Notes: generated by a model not told the origin, from the sequence alone. A stretch of DNA of 64,000 nt from Planococcus halocryophilus (GCF_022489025.1 NZ_JAKVTG010000011.1:39625-103624), one strand, 5' to 3'; numbered from the stretch's first letter, positions 27,324 to 35,849 are shown. Translations and numbers: made by a program.

Positions 27324-27403
27324 GTACGCTCTTTTAATTATAAGGAAGGCTAGCTGAATTTAACAGCGATAGCATCTTTCACTAGAAAAAAGGAATGCCC
27401 CCC

Positions 27404-29158
27404 TTACCCAGTAGATTGGGTTTGGGACATTCCTGATTGAATTTTATACATCTGATAATAGATACCACCAAGCTTCATTAATTCATCGTGACTGCCTGCC
27501 TCAGCAATTTCGCCTTTTTCCAGTACAAGTATACGATTGGCATTTTTAATCGTCGATAAGCGATGGGCAATGATAAATGTCGTTCTGCCTTTTTTCAAAA
27601 CATCCATTGCGTGTTGGATAATTTCTTCTGTCTCTGTATCAATATTGGAAGTAGCCTCATCTAGTATTAAAATCGCTGGATCAAATGCTAATGCTCGTGC
27701 AAATGATACTAATTGTCGCTGTCCTGAAGACAAAGTACTGCCTTTTTCAACAACTGGTTCATCGATTCCTTTTGGCAAGTGGTTCAATACACGCTCGCCT
27801 CCTACTGCTGACAATGCACTGTTTACCATCTCTCTCGTAATCCGCTCATCACCTAATGTGATATTCGATTCGATCGTACCGCTAAACAAATAAGGATCTT
27901 GTAAAACAATTCCCATATGCTCCCTGACTGATTGTCTCGACATGTCACTAATATTAACACCATCAATGGTAATGGCCCCTTTTGAGACATCATAAAAACG
28001 AAACAGTAAGTTCATAATTGAGCTTTTTCCTGATCCCGTATGACCAACCAAGGCCACTGTTTCTCCTTGTTTTGCTTTAAACGAGATATCTTTTAACACA
28101 TACTCTTTCTCCTTATAAGCAAACCAAACTTTCTCAAAACTAACATTGCCCTGATAGCGTGATATTTTTTTATCGACAACCGCTTCTCCTTTTTGGTCCA
28201 GCAAATTGAATACTCTTTCTGCTGCTACTAATGCTTGCTCTAATCGGCCAAACTGATTGACAATCCCGCTAATTGGATTAAACAACCGGATAATATAGTC
28301 GACAAACGCATACAGTACACCTACTGTAATAACTGTACTTTCTGATATAGATGCACTTCCGAAATACCAAACAAAAAGAATAAACGTCATCGAACGAAGC
28401 ACGCCGACCAAATTATAAGAAGCCGCGCCTTCAAGTATAAGTAATTTTTTCTGGTATTTATAATGCTCATCGTTTAGTTGTTCAAACTCATCCTTCATCT
28501 TACGTTCACGTCGGAATGCTTGAATAATCGTCATTCCTTGAATCGACTCATTAATCATGGCATTCATTTCACTGACTTTCTCACGAACAATATGATTGTA
28601 GCGAGCCGCATACTTCCGGTAGACCAACATCCAAATGTATAACAATGGAATTAACACGAGTGTCATGGCAGCCATTTTCCAGTCGAGATAAAACAGTGCG
28701 ATAAAAATACCGCCCATATACATAAAACTTGTAGCAAACTGAGACAACACCGTGACAAACAAATCACGAATTGCTTCAGTATCGTTGGTAATGCGTGCGA
28801 CCACTTTGCCTGCTGGTAAATTATCAAAATAACGAATTGGCAAAGTTTGCGTATGTTCGTAAACATCATTCCGCATTTTGCGTATAATTCGATTTGCTCC
28901 TTTTTGTAAGAAAACCGATTGCCAATACCGGAAAATCGCCGTAATAATCGCCAGTATAAAGAACAAAATTAATAAATAAGCGATTGGCTCAAAATCTACA
29001 GTACCGTCCGAAATCGCTATGTGATTATCAATAATCTCTTTGGCAATTAACGGAGCTGCTAAATCTGCAGCCACTGCAACAGCCAGCATGATTAACCCAA
29101 TTATTAAAACCTCTTTAAAATTCAGTGCATATTGCAATAGTCTTTTTCCTGTCCCCAT
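27404..29158 (-). CDS. bmrD: Multidrug ABC exporter half, BmrD-like (YheH)
   Basis: Type IV ABC half-transporter of 584 residues: six helices in the first 330 residues, then the nucleotide-binding domain with Walker A GHTGSGKSS, signature LSSGQRQ (Ser for the usual Gly), Walker B ILILDEATSNID with the catalytic Glu present, and switch His IAHRLS. ATG 29158 follows GGAGGTG inside the end of the partner gene. It pairs with the preceding gene to give a heterodimer with one full-strength ATP site. B. subtilis BmrD is longer (673). Substrate range of BmrCD includes several drugs and dyes. Confidence 0.9.
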   Translation of the reverse strand: MGTGKRLLQYALNFKEVLIIGLIMLAVAVAADLAAPLIAKEIIDNHIAISDGTVDFEPIAYLLILFFILAIITAIFRYWQSVFLQKGANRIIRKMRNDVYEHTQTLPIRYFDNLPAGKVVARITNDTEAIRDLFVTVLSQFATSFMYMGGIFIALFYLDWKMAAMTLVLIPLLYIWMLVYRKYAARYNHIVREKVSEMNAMINESIQGMTIIQAFRRERKMKDEFEQLNDEHYKYQKKLLILEGAASYNLVGVLRSMTFILFVWYFGSASISESTVITVGVLYAFVDYIIRLFNPISGIVNQFGRLEQALVAAERVFNLLDQKGEAVVDKKISRYQGNVSFEKVWFAYKEKEYVLKDISFKAKQGETVALVGHTGSGKSSIMNLLFRFYDVSKGAITIDGVNISDMSRQSVREHMGIVLQDPYLFSGTIESNITLGDERITREMVNSALSAVGGERVLNHLPKGIDEPVVEKGSTLSSGQRQLVSFARALAFDPAILILDEATSNIDTETEEIIQHAMDVLKKGRTTFIIAHRLSTIKNANRILVLEKGEIAEAGSHDELMKLGGIYYQMYKIQSGMSQTQSTG

Positions 29159-29160
29159 AC

Positions 29161-30897
29161 TTACACCTCCTCAATTTGCTGACGGAGGAACTGTTCGTTG
29201 TACCAGCCGTTTTTTTCAAGCAAATCATCATGAGTTCCTTCTTCTATAATTTTGCCGTCATCTAATACAACAATCCAATCTGCATGTTTGACCGCAGACA
29301 ACCGGTGCGTTGTAATAATCGTTGTTTTTCCCATACGTTCTGCTTGAATATTTTCAATAATCCGCGATTCGGTTTTTGCATCGACCGCTGAAAGTGAATC
29401 ATCCAATATCAAAATTTCAGGATTTTTGATCAAAGCGCGCGCAATTGAAATTCGTTGCTTTTGACCACCTGATAATGCCACTCCTTTTTCACCAACAAGT
29501 GTGTCTAATCCACTTGGCAATAAAGCTAAATCTTTCTCGAAATGGGATAAACGAAGCGCTTCTATTAGCTCTTCTTCACTTGCATTTGATTTACCAAACA
29601 AAATATTTTCTCGAATTGTTCTTGAAAACAACACATGGTCTTGTGGTACATATCCAATCCAACTGCGCAATTGATCTTTTGTTAGTTTTTTTAATTCGAT
29701 ACCGTTCATTAAAATAGAACCTTCGCCTGTCGGATATTCTCTCATTAATTGTTTGATAAAAGTGGTTTTCCCACTACCAGTCTTGCCGACAACACCTAAG
29801 GTTTGTCCACTATTCATCGATAAGTTAATGCCTTGAAGATTGATCGAACTCGACTGTGGATAAGTAAAGTTAAAATCCTGAAAGCCGATTTTTTCTAGTT
29901 TTCCAGCTACGCTCGGCTTTTTCGGGTCTGTCACATCTTCTGGATACTCTAACGTATTATTGACTCGATCTAACGAAGCATTGCCACGTTGCAAAATGTT
30001 GATCATTTCTCCGATGGCAAACATGGGCCAAACAATCATCCCTAGATATACATTAAAAGCAACTAAATCTCCTAACGTCATTTTTCCATCCGCAACTAAA
30101 AATGCGCCATAGCCGAGTCCAATCATATAACTAATCGACGTCAGCACTTTCGTTACCGGTGCAAACAACGCATCTATTCGTTCTACTGCCATGTTTTTTT
30201 CGTAAACATCTTCTGTCATTTCAGCAAAACTACTTTCGGAAGCACGCTCTTGAACGTATGCTCGAATAACTCGCACGCCACCTACTGACTCTAATACGCT
30301 ATCATTTAAATCGCCGAATGCTTCCTGAGCTTCCATATAGCGCACATGAATTTTCTTACCTAATACTTGAACGATGATTGCTAATATCGGCAATGGCAAC
30401 ATCGCAAAGAAAGTCAGTTCCCAGGAAACAAGAATTCCCATCGCTACGATGATGGTCGCCATATACAAGGTCGAATCGATTAACGTTAAAATACCAAATC
30501 CTGCTGTTTCTGAAATTGCCTTTAAATCATTAGTCGATCGCGCCATCAAATCGCCAGTCCGGTTCTTCTCATAAAAAGTAGGAGACATTTTCAAAAATTG
30601 ACCCATTAAACTCGAACGAAGTTGGCGCTCGATTACATATGCGCCTCCGAATAATTGATATTGCCACACAAAGTTAATCAAATATGCCAATACGAGAGCT
30701 ATAAAAAGAACCACTACATACTGCCACATTATAGACGAAGTTAATTGTCCTTGTGCAATTGAATCGATTGCCTTACCAATAAGCCAAGGCGGGATAATCT
30801 CTAAAATATTTGCAACAAACAACAAAACAACCGCTGTCGTATAACGTAACCAATTTTCTTTAAAAAACCATTTTAATTTCCATAACACGTCAAACAT
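29161..30897 (-). CDS. bmrC: Multidrug ABC exporter half, BmrC-like (YheI)
   Basis: ABC half-transporter of 578 residues. Six helices, then Walker A GKTGSGKTT, signature ALSGGQKQR, Walker B LILDDSLSAVDA: the catalytic Glu is Asp, so this half forms the degenerate ATP site, as in BmrC. Switch His is in TTHRLS. I choose ATG 30897 (after GGGTGG); an in-frame GTG at 30906 is the alternative. It is separated from its promoter (31177-31206) by a leader peptide gene and a terminator, suggesting drug-induced attenuation as known for bmrCD in B. subtilis. Confidence 0.9.
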   Translation of the reverse strand: MFDVLWKLKWFFKENWLRYTTAVVLLFVANILEIIPPWLIGKAIDSIAQGQLTSSIMWQYVVVLFIALVLAYLINFVWQYQLFGGAYVIERQLRSSLMGQFLKMSPTFYEKNRTGDLMARSTNDLKAISETAGFGILTLIDSTLYMATIIVAMGILVSWELTFFAMLPLPILAIIVQVLGKKIHVRYMEAQEAFGDLNDSVLESVGGVRVIRAYVQERASESSFAEMTEDVYEKNMAVERIDALFAPVTKVLTSISYMIGLGYGAFLVADGKMTLGDLVAFNVYLGMIVWPMFAIGEMINILQRGNASLDRVNNTLEYPEDVTDPKKPSVAGKLEKIGFQDFNFTYPQSSSINLQGINLSMNSGQTLGVVGKTGSGKTTFIKQLMREYPTGEGSILMNGIELKKLTKDQLRSWIGYVPQDHVLFSRTIRENILFGKSNASEEELIEALRLSHFEKDLALLPSGLDTLVGEKGVALSGGQKQRISIARALIKNPEILILDDSLSAVDAKTESRIIENIQAERMGKTTIITTHRLSAVKHADWIVVLDDGKIIEEGTHDDLLEKNGWYNEQFLRQQIEEV

Positions 30898-30974
30898 TTT
30901 TTCCACCCACTTTCTAATTCCCGACCCCTATTTACAATTTCCTATTGCTGACTAAATTTCTTTTGAGAACAAAC

Positions 30975-31010
30975 ACAAAAAAGCGCACGCCTAGTTTATG
31001 GGCGCACGCT
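30975..31010 (-). terminator. Attenuator terminator in the bmrCD leader
   Basis: On the minus strand AGCGTGCGCC (31010-31001) pairs with GGCGTGCGCT (30991-30982): ten pairs, two of them G-U, possible only in the RNA of this strand. TTTTTT follows directly. It lies between the leader peptide stop and the bmrC start, so it can only serve to stop transcription before bmrC. Confidence 0.78.
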
Positions 31011-31019
31011 CATGGAAAC

Positions 31020-31078
31020 AGGACAGTTTTACAGACTTGTCCTGAATAATTCTATTCTCGAAATAAAGTCAGAGAATA
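31020..31078 (-). promoter_or_regulatory. Leader RNA hairpins between leader peptide and terminator
   Basis: Stem 1 pairs TATTCTC (31078-31072) with GAGAATA (31059-31053) and spans the leader stop codon, so a ribosome at the end of the leader would melt it. The 3' arm of stem 1 can instead form GAATA-GAAT-TATTC with the bases after it. Stem 2 pairs AGGACA (31043-31038) with TGTCCT (31025-31020). No pairing that overlaps the terminator's first arm was found by eye. Confidence 0.5.
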
Positions 31079-31140
31079 ACTATAGGAAGGTCTGATGGTG
31101 ATATTAAATTGAATTGAATGTTCATTTCCATTTTTTTCAT
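31069..31140 (-). CDS. BmrB-like leader peptide
   Basis: A 23-residue open frame (MKKMEMNIQFNLISPSDL, then PIVIL) with a strong GGAGG site. Three consecutive ATGs (31146, 31143, 31140) follow the site; the third has the best spacing (8 bases), the first would give 25 residues. It sits between a good promoter and an intrinsic terminator upstream of bmrC, the same arrangement as the bmrB leader of B. subtilis, where ribosome stalling by antibiotics lets transcription pass into bmrCD. The peptide itself probably has no other function. Confidence 0.7.
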   Translation of the reverse strand: MKKMEMNIQFNLISPSDLPIVIL

Positions 31141-31176
31141 CATCATTACCTCCATTCCCTTTTATTAGTTAATTCT

Positions 31177-31206
31177 AGAATAGCAAAAACTTTTTTGAAT
31201 TGTCAA
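31177..31206 (-). promoter_or_regulatory. Sigma-A promoter of the bmr leader and operon
   Basis: Minus strand TTGACA (31206-31201, perfect), 18-base spacer, TATTCT (31182-31177). About 35 bases upstream of the leader ATG. Confidence 0.7.
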
Positions 31207-31241
31207 CTTTTTTCGAAAATTTTTTCTTGAAACTAACAGAG

Positions 31242-31266
31242 GTTTCATTTAAGTAGTGAAGGGTAA
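31242..31266 (+). promoter_or_regulatory. Candidate sigma-B promoter of the UspA gene
   Basis: GTTTCA (31242-31247), 13-base spacer, GGGTAA (31261-31266): five of six matches to each half of the general-stress consensus, 36 bases upstream of the ATG. Confidence 0.5.
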
Positions 31267-31301
31267 TTTACAAATAAGAGTAATAAGGCGAGGTGAAAGG
31301 A

Positions 31302-31820
31302 ATGTATACGAATATCGCAATGGCTTATGATGGCTCCGATGGTAGTCGAATGGCATTTGAAAAAGCAATTGAACTAGTTAACGTATTGCCCAATGCTAAA
31401 CTTTCGGTAATATACGTAAACGAAGATTACCGGGAAAGTGTTGGCTATATGGATGCAGGAACTGCTTCGGCTCCTGTAGTATCTGCGAATGTCGATAGCA
31501 ATTATGCACAGTATATGCCTTATGGGATTGGTGACGAAAGAATTTCTCACGAAAAAGATTATGACGACGGAGCAGCTGAATACTCGAAGCATATTCAGCA
31601 ATCTATTCAACGACAGCTTGATACGCATGACACCAAAGCTTCTGTCCTTGCACTAGAAGGAAATGCAGCTAAAACAATTACAGCTTTTATCGAAGAACAA
31701 AATATCGATTTGCTGATTATCGGCAATAGTGGTAAATCAGGTTTGCAAAAATTCTTTGTTGGATCTGTTAGTAAAAAGTTAATCCAGGATTCTTCATGTT
31801 CTATATTAGTAGTGAAATAA
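31302..31820 (+). CDS. Universal stress protein (UspA family)
   Basis: Cytoplasmic USP of 172 residues, one domain. N-terminal strand YTNIAMAYDGSDGS, ATP-loop motif near the end GNSGKSGLQKFFVGSVS (G-x2-G-x9-G-S type), final strand SCSILVVK. The insert about residues 45-90 is longer than in typical members. ATG 31302 follows GAGGTGAAAGG. A sigma-B-like promoter precedes it, which would fit a general stress role. Monocistronic with its own terminator. Confidence 0.88.
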   Translation: MYTNIAMAYDGSDGSRMAFEKAIELVNVLPNAKLSVIYVNEDYRESVGYMDAGTASAPVVSANVDSNYAQYMPYGIGDERISHEKDYDDGAAEYSKHIQQSIQRQLDTHDTKASVLALEGNAAKTITAFIEEQNIDLLIIGNSGKSGLQKFFVGSVSKKLIQDSSCSILVVK

Positions 31821-31822
31821 AT

Positions 31823-31872
31823 AATCCGGATTTGCGGACTAGGAGTTTCTTAGTTCACAAATCCGGATTTTC
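31823..31872 (+). terminator. Terminator after the UspA gene
   Basis: Perfect 12-bp stem AATCCGGATTTG/CAAATCCGGATT with an inner GACTA-TTAGTT stem; the downstream T run is short (TTTT). The following 31873-31989 holds no other recognised feature. Confidence 0.75.
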
Positions 31873-31989
31873 GACATACCGCATTAAAATCACTATTTAG
31901 TCATAAATTTAATAGTTTTATTTTGTTCTTAGTGGGTAAACATTACTAATAGAAGAAACGGTTTGTTCTATAGGAAGAAGGGGTTTCCC

Positions 31990-32433
31990 GTGTCAAGACA
32001 AACAGTATATTTTATCTCTCCTCACCAACATCGTGGATTAATGGCAGAAATCTGGGCCAATCGGCTAATGCTTCCTGATTGGGAAATACGTAGTGCTGCA
32101 TGGTCGCAAGGTTCTCAACCTGACTTTAACGAAATGCCTTTAGAAATAATGAAAGAAATCATCTTGGATTTACCTTCAGTTGAAGCACGCTCTTACAATC
32201 CACAAGAAGTAGGAAAAGCGGATTTAATCATCGCTTTACACGATGGCGAGTTTGAAGATGGAGATATTCCATCGGATTTGCCCAGCCAAAAATTATTGCG
32301 TTGGAATATCCGCAATCCCGAATTGCGAAGTAACGACAGTACGGAACAATGGGCGCTTTATCAAGAGATTTGCGATGAAATCGCGATGAATATAAAAAAT
32401 ATGGAACCTTATTTCCGTGCAGACTACGTATAA
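31990..32433 (+). CDS. Catalytically degenerate low-molecular-weight phosphatase/ArsC-like protein
   Basis: A 147-residue protein with the overall pattern of low-molecular-weight tyrosine phosphatases and ArsC: an N-terminal strand and loop (YFISPHQHRGLMAEIWANRL), EIRSAAW, AVE-like helix, KADLIIALHDGE, and C-terminal helix YQEICDEIAMNIKN. The active-site C-x5-R loop has become I-S-P-H-Q-H-R with no Cys, and the acid Asp-Pro has become Asn-Pro (IRNPELR). The only Cys is in the C-terminal helix. It is therefore probably a binding protein, not an enzyme. GTG 31990 follows AAGGGG; a TTG at 31963 lacks a ribosome site. Confidence 0.6.
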   Translation: MSRQTVYFISPHQHRGLMAEIWANRLMLPDWEIRSAAWSQGSQPDFNEMPLEIMKEIILDLPSVEARSYNPQEVGKADLIIALHDGEFEDGDIPSDLPSQKLLRWNIRNPELRSNDSTEQWALYQEICDEIAMNIKNMEPYFRADYV

Positions 32434-32465
32434 AACCTTCACCTGAAAAACGGGTGAAGGTTTTA
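32432..32465. terminator. Bidirectional terminator between the phosphatase-like gene and kynB
   Basis: Twelve-bp stem AAAACCTTCACC with GGTGAAGGTTTT, starting in the stop codon; T runs on both strands. Confidence 0.88.
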
Positions 32466-32480
32466 TTTGTCTTTGAACAA

Positions 32481-33101
32481 TTACGTATGAAGAATTGCCC
32501 TTACTGGACTTCCTTCCCCGCCTTTTATCTTTAGCGGCAATGCCACTAATTGATAAACACCTTCTGATACTTCATCTAGTACAATGCCTTCTAAAATAAA
32601 TCGCTGTTGTTGATTCATAGCTTGATGCATGGGCAGGTCTTTGCTTGTTTCAGGATCAACAGATGGCACGTCCACTCCTAGCAATCTTATACCATTGTCA
32701 GCCATCCATTTAGCAATAGACTCATCAAAGATGGGCCATTTCTCTGGAAATTTGCTACGGTCTTGCCAAGAAACAGTTTTCAGTAATACTGCTTCAACAT
32801 TTTTTTCGAGCGGCTTTAAATCCGAAAGAGCAATCTTTTCTAAGCCACTAACATCCATTACTTGTGCTTGCGTTAAATAGACATCTAGTGGCAGCTCATG
32901 CGTCTTCAATCCTTGCTCATTGTAATGAAATGGAGCATCGATATGCGTACCTATATGAGTGCTCGTTTGCAGCTTACCAATATTGACGGATCCACTTTGC
33001 TCTTTCGTTACAGATAGCTCATAGCTAAACGGGATATCTCCTGGCCACTCCGGCGTCATGTCGTTCAATTCCATGGAAATATCGATGATTTTTCTAGTCA
33101 T
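32481..33101 (-). CDS. kynB: Kynurenine formamidase KynB
   Basis: Hydrolyses N-formylkynurenine to kynurenine and formate. Metal-dependent cyclase-family protein of 206 residues with the signature HIGTHIDAPFHY (about 50-61) and IDISMELNDMTPEWPGD at the N-terminus. It starts three bases after the kynU stop, so the genes are coupled. Part of tryptophan catabolism, but the first enzyme, tryptophan 2,3-dioxygenase (kynA), is not in the window. Cytoplasmic. Confidence 0.93.
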   Translation of the reverse strand: MTRKIIDISMELNDMTPEWPGDIPFSYELSVTKEQSGSVNIGKLQTSTHIGTHIDAPFHYNEQGLKTHELPLDVYLTQAQVMDVSGLEKIALSDLKPLEKNVEAVLLKTVSWQDRSKFPEKWPIFDESIAKWMADNGIRLLGVDVPSVDPETSKDLPMHQAMNQQQRFILEGIVLDEVSEGVYQLVALPLKIKGGEGSPVRAILHT

Positions 33102-33104
33102 GAC

Positions 33105-34355
33105 TTACGCCACCACATTTCGTTCATTGCTGAAATTTTTGTAGGTTTCGTTTTCCATAATGTCTTGCAGTTTCGTCACTACTTGTTCGACATCACTGAA
33201 CGACGTGTAAAATGCGATAGGTGCTAATCGGATAATATTCGGTGCGCGAAAATCGGGAATGATGTTTGCTTCTTTCAAGGCTTTACAAATTCTTGCAGCT
33301 TCCGGATGAGCTAAAGCAATATGTCCACCCCGTTCACCATCTTGTTCAGGCGTAACGTCAGTCAACTCAGGAATCTGTTGTCTGACTAACTTTCTTAAAA
33401 GCGATGTTAGCTGAAGTGATTTTTGGCGAATCGTTTGAATCCCTGCTTCTTCAAACAACTCCAAACTGCCAAGTAAAGGAGCCATACTGAAAATATGAGG
33501 TGTGCCGATTTGATAAGCACCTGCACCTTGTGCTTTGGAAAATTCATGGTCCATATCAAATTGACGCGTTTTATCAGAACCAAACCATCCTGCATTCCCT
33601 GGTAATAAATGATGATGACGTTCGTGAATGTATAGTCCGCCTGTTCCACCTGGACCTGAGTTCATGTATTTGTAATGACACCATACAGCAAAATCTACTC
33701 CGTCATCATGTAATTGATGCGGCATTGCGCCAATCGAATGCGCCAAGTCAAAACCGACTAAAATTCCTTTTTTATGCGCGGCTTCTGTAATTTCTCGAAT
33801 TTGCAACAGTTGTCCACTTCTGTACAAAACAGATGGCAATAATAATACCGCTACGTCGTCAGTCAATTGTTCGATGATATCTTCTAGCTTTAATGTATAA
33901 CCGTCTCGACTGCCAACTTTTTTCATTGCTTTAGCAGGATCAAGTCCACGCAAACGAAGATGGCTATCTACCGCATAAATGTCCGATGGAAAGTTTAAAT
34001 CATCGACAAGGATTGTAAAACGGTCAGGTGTCGGTTGAAAAAAGGTTGATAGCATTTGATGAATATTAGAAGTAATTGATCCTGTTACCATTACTTCATG
34101 AGCCTTAGCCCCAACTAAAGGTGCAATACGCGCACTCATATTTTCCGCTAAAGTAAACCAAGGATGCTCTCCTTCTGTCCAGCCGTCAATTCCGAACGTC
34201 TTCCAACTATCCATTAAACTATGTAATTTTGCTTCAGCCCGTTTAGACATTAACCCAAGAGAATTCCCGTCCATATAAACCGTATTTTTTTCCACAAAAA
34301 ACTCTTGTTTATAAATCGCTAGCACATCTTGTTGATCCAACTCGTTGCCTGTCAT
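33105..34355 (-). CDS. kynU: Kynureninase KynU
   Basis: PLP enzyme of 416 residues that cleaves kynurenine to anthranilate and alanine. N-terminal YMDGNSLGLMSKRA, the phosphate-binding region TGSITSNIHQ, DLAHSIGAMPH (Asp contacting the PLP ring) and the PLP-Lys in WCHYKYMNSGPGG (about 226-238). ATG 34355 follows AAAGGGGGAT. Lies 19 bases after chrA and 3 bases before kynB. Produces anthranilate, the entry compound of tryptophan synthesis, so it may salvage as well as degrade. Confidence 0.95.
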   Translation of the reverse strand: MTGNELDQQDVLAIYKQEFFVEKNTVYMDGNSLGLMSKRAEAKLHSLMDSWKTFGIDGWTEGEHPWFTLAENMSARIAPLVGAKAHEVMVTGSITSNIHQMLSTFFQPTPDRFTILVDDLNFPSDIYAVDSHLRLRGLDPAKAMKKVGSRDGYTLKLEDIIEQLTDDVAVLLLPSVLYRSGQLLQIREITEAAHKKGILVGFDLAHSIGAMPHQLHDDGVDFAVWCHYKYMNSGPGGTGGLYIHERHHHLLPGNAGWFGSDKTRQFDMDHEFSKAQGAGAYQIGTPHIFSMAPLLGSLELFEEAGIQTIRQKSLQLTSLLRKLVRQQIPELTDVTPEQDGERGGHIALAHPEAARICKALKEANIIPDFRAPNIIRLAPIAFYTSFSDVEQVVTKLQDIMENETYKNFSNERNVVA

Positions 34356-34374
34356 TCAATCCATCCCCCTTTAG

Positions 34375-35547
34375 TTATAAAACCGCATAAGTGATTACAC
34401 CAAGAATAGTCGTTACTAAAACCACAATCCAAGGAGCTAGTTTAAAATAGACTAACATTGTAAAGGCTGTTATCGCAATTGCAAAGTCGACGGGACCACG
34501 GATTCCCGAAGTGAAGACAGGATCATATAATGCTGCAAGCAAAATTCCAACTACACTTGCATTGACTCCTTTTAGTGCTGCCTGCACGCCAGATTTTGTG
34601 CGGATAATGCTCCAAAAAGGCAATGTACCAATAATCAATAAAAAAGAGGGTAAAAACATAGCAACAACGGCAATCAAAACGCCCCATCCTCCGTTCATTA
34701 ATTGCCCTAAATAACCAGCCAACGTAAACAATGGACCCGGAACTGCTTGAGCAGCTCCATAACCTGCGATAAAGGCGTCTGCTGTCATCCAGGTTGGTAC
34801 GATTTCTCTCTCTAACATTGGTAATACGACATGCCCTCCACCGAAAACAATCGATCCAACACGATAAAACACATCAAAAATAGCCAATGATGTCGATTCT
34901 ATTAACGGACCAACCACTGGTAGTCCAATCAATAACGTAGCAAAAACTGCCCAAGCAACAATTCCTGTTTTCTTGCCAAAACTAAGTACTAAATTTACTG
35001 GTTTAGGTGCATCTTCTTTGCGGTAAATCGCATATCCAAGAATACCTGAAAGAATAATTACCCCGATTTGAGCCCAAGTTGCCGGTATTAACAAAATCAA
35101 TATTGCGGCTCCTACTGCTATAGCAATACGTGGACGATCAGGTGCTAAACTTTTTCCCATCCCCAGTAGAGCATGTGCCACAACCGCAACTGCAACAATT
35201 TTCAACCCTTGAATCCAGCCACTATCAAAAGAACCATTTGTGACTACAAGTGCGAATAACAACAATAAAATAACCGAAGGCATCGTAAATCCGAACCAAG
35301 ACAAAAAGCCACCGAATATTCCACCGCGCAACATACCAATTGAGATTCCAACTTGAGAACTTGCAGGACCCGGAAGGAATTGGCATAATGCCACTATATC
35401 TGCGTAAGCTTTATCGTCTAGCCACTTTCTTTTTGTAACATACTCATCCCGGAAGTAACCTATATGAGCTGCTGGCCCTCCAAAAGACGTTAATCCTAAT
35501 TTCGTAGAAGCTTTTAGAATCTCGAGATAGTTGTTTTTCTTAGTCAT
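34375..35547 (-). CDS. chrA: Chromate transporter family protein ChrA
   Basis: Full-length two-domain CHR protein, 390 residues, ten or more helices. Both halves show the signature: TSFGGPAAHIGYFRDEYV with QFLPGPASSQVGISIG in the first, VFGGGHVVLPMLEREIV with AQAVPGPLFTLAGYLG in the second. ATG 35547 follows AAAGGAGAGG; a longer open frame lacks a ribosome site. First gene of an apparent chrA-kynU-kynB operon (19-base gap). Chromate export is the known role of characterised members; many others have unknown anions as substrate. Confidence 0.9.
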   Translation of the reverse strand: MTKKNNYLEILKASTKLGLTSFGGPAAHIGYFRDEYVTKRKWLDDKAYADIVALCQFLPGPASSQVGISIGMLRGGIFGGFLSWFGFTMPSVILLLLFALVVTNGSFDSGWIQGLKIVAVAVVAHALLGMGKSLAPDRPRIAIAVGAAILILLIPATWAQIGVIILSGILGYAIYRKEDAPKPVNLVLSFGKKTGIVAWAVFATLLIGLPVVGPLIESTSLAIFDVFYRVGSIVFGGGHVVLPMLEREIVPTWMTADAFIAGYGAAQAVPGPLFTLAGYLGQLMNGGWGVLIAVVAMFLPSFLLIIGTLPFWSIIRTKSGVQAALKGVNASVVGILLAALYDPVFTSGIRGPVDFAIAITAFTMLVYFKLAPWIVVLVTTILGVITYAVL

Positions 35548-35579
35548 AGGCCTCTCCTTTTTAAAATTTATTCTACTTA

Positions 35580-35607
35580 AGCATAACCTTTCACTTATAT
35601 GTTTCAA
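35580..35607 (-). promoter_or_regulatory. Candidate promoter of chrA-kynU-kynB
   Basis: Minus strand TTGAAA (35607-35602), 16-base spacer, TATGCT (35585-35580), about 33 bases before the chrA ATG. Confidence 0.4.
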
Positions 35608-35659
35608 CATTAAATTTGTGTAAAATATTAAAACAAATAGTGCGAAATCTTTTTCAGTA

Positions 35660-35688
35660 TTGACAAGGTTTAAAAAGAGCTTGATACT
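35660..35688 (+). promoter_or_regulatory. Sigma-A promoter of the CDF exporter leader
   Basis: TTGACA (35660-35665, perfect), 17-base spacer, GATACT (35683-35688). It predicts a leader of about 185 bases before the coding start at 35882. Confidence 0.6.
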
Positions 35689-35703
35689 ATTAAAAGATCA
35701 ACT

Positions 35704-35849
35704 GTTCAATCGTTAATCTATTTTATCGGTCGAACATGTATGCAGATTTTTTTACTACCTATATGGTTTGCTATATTTAAAAATGATATTTTATTAACGC
35801 GACTATAAATAATAATAGTGAAACGACCCTCATGTGAGGGTCGTTTCAC
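35704..35849 (+). promoter_or_regulatory. Structured leader of the CDF exporter with a perfect 32-base hairpin
   Basis: Within the leader, GTTCAATCG (35704-35712) can pair with CGGTCGAAC (35727-35735), one mismatch, and GTGAAACGACCCTCA (35818-35832) pairs perfectly with TGAGGGTCGTTTCAC (35835-35849). The second hairpin is followed by TTTGTTTC, a weak terminator-like tail, 32 bases before the ATG. No upstream plus-strand gene ends here. I do not match it to a known metal riboswitch. The rest of 35548-35881 shows nothing further. Confidence 0.5.

Noticed and set aside
30982..31010. GCGCACGC direct repeat as a protein-binding site
   Set aside because: The two copies are the arms of the attenuator hairpin, pairing through G-U pairs in the minus-strand RNA, which explains them better.
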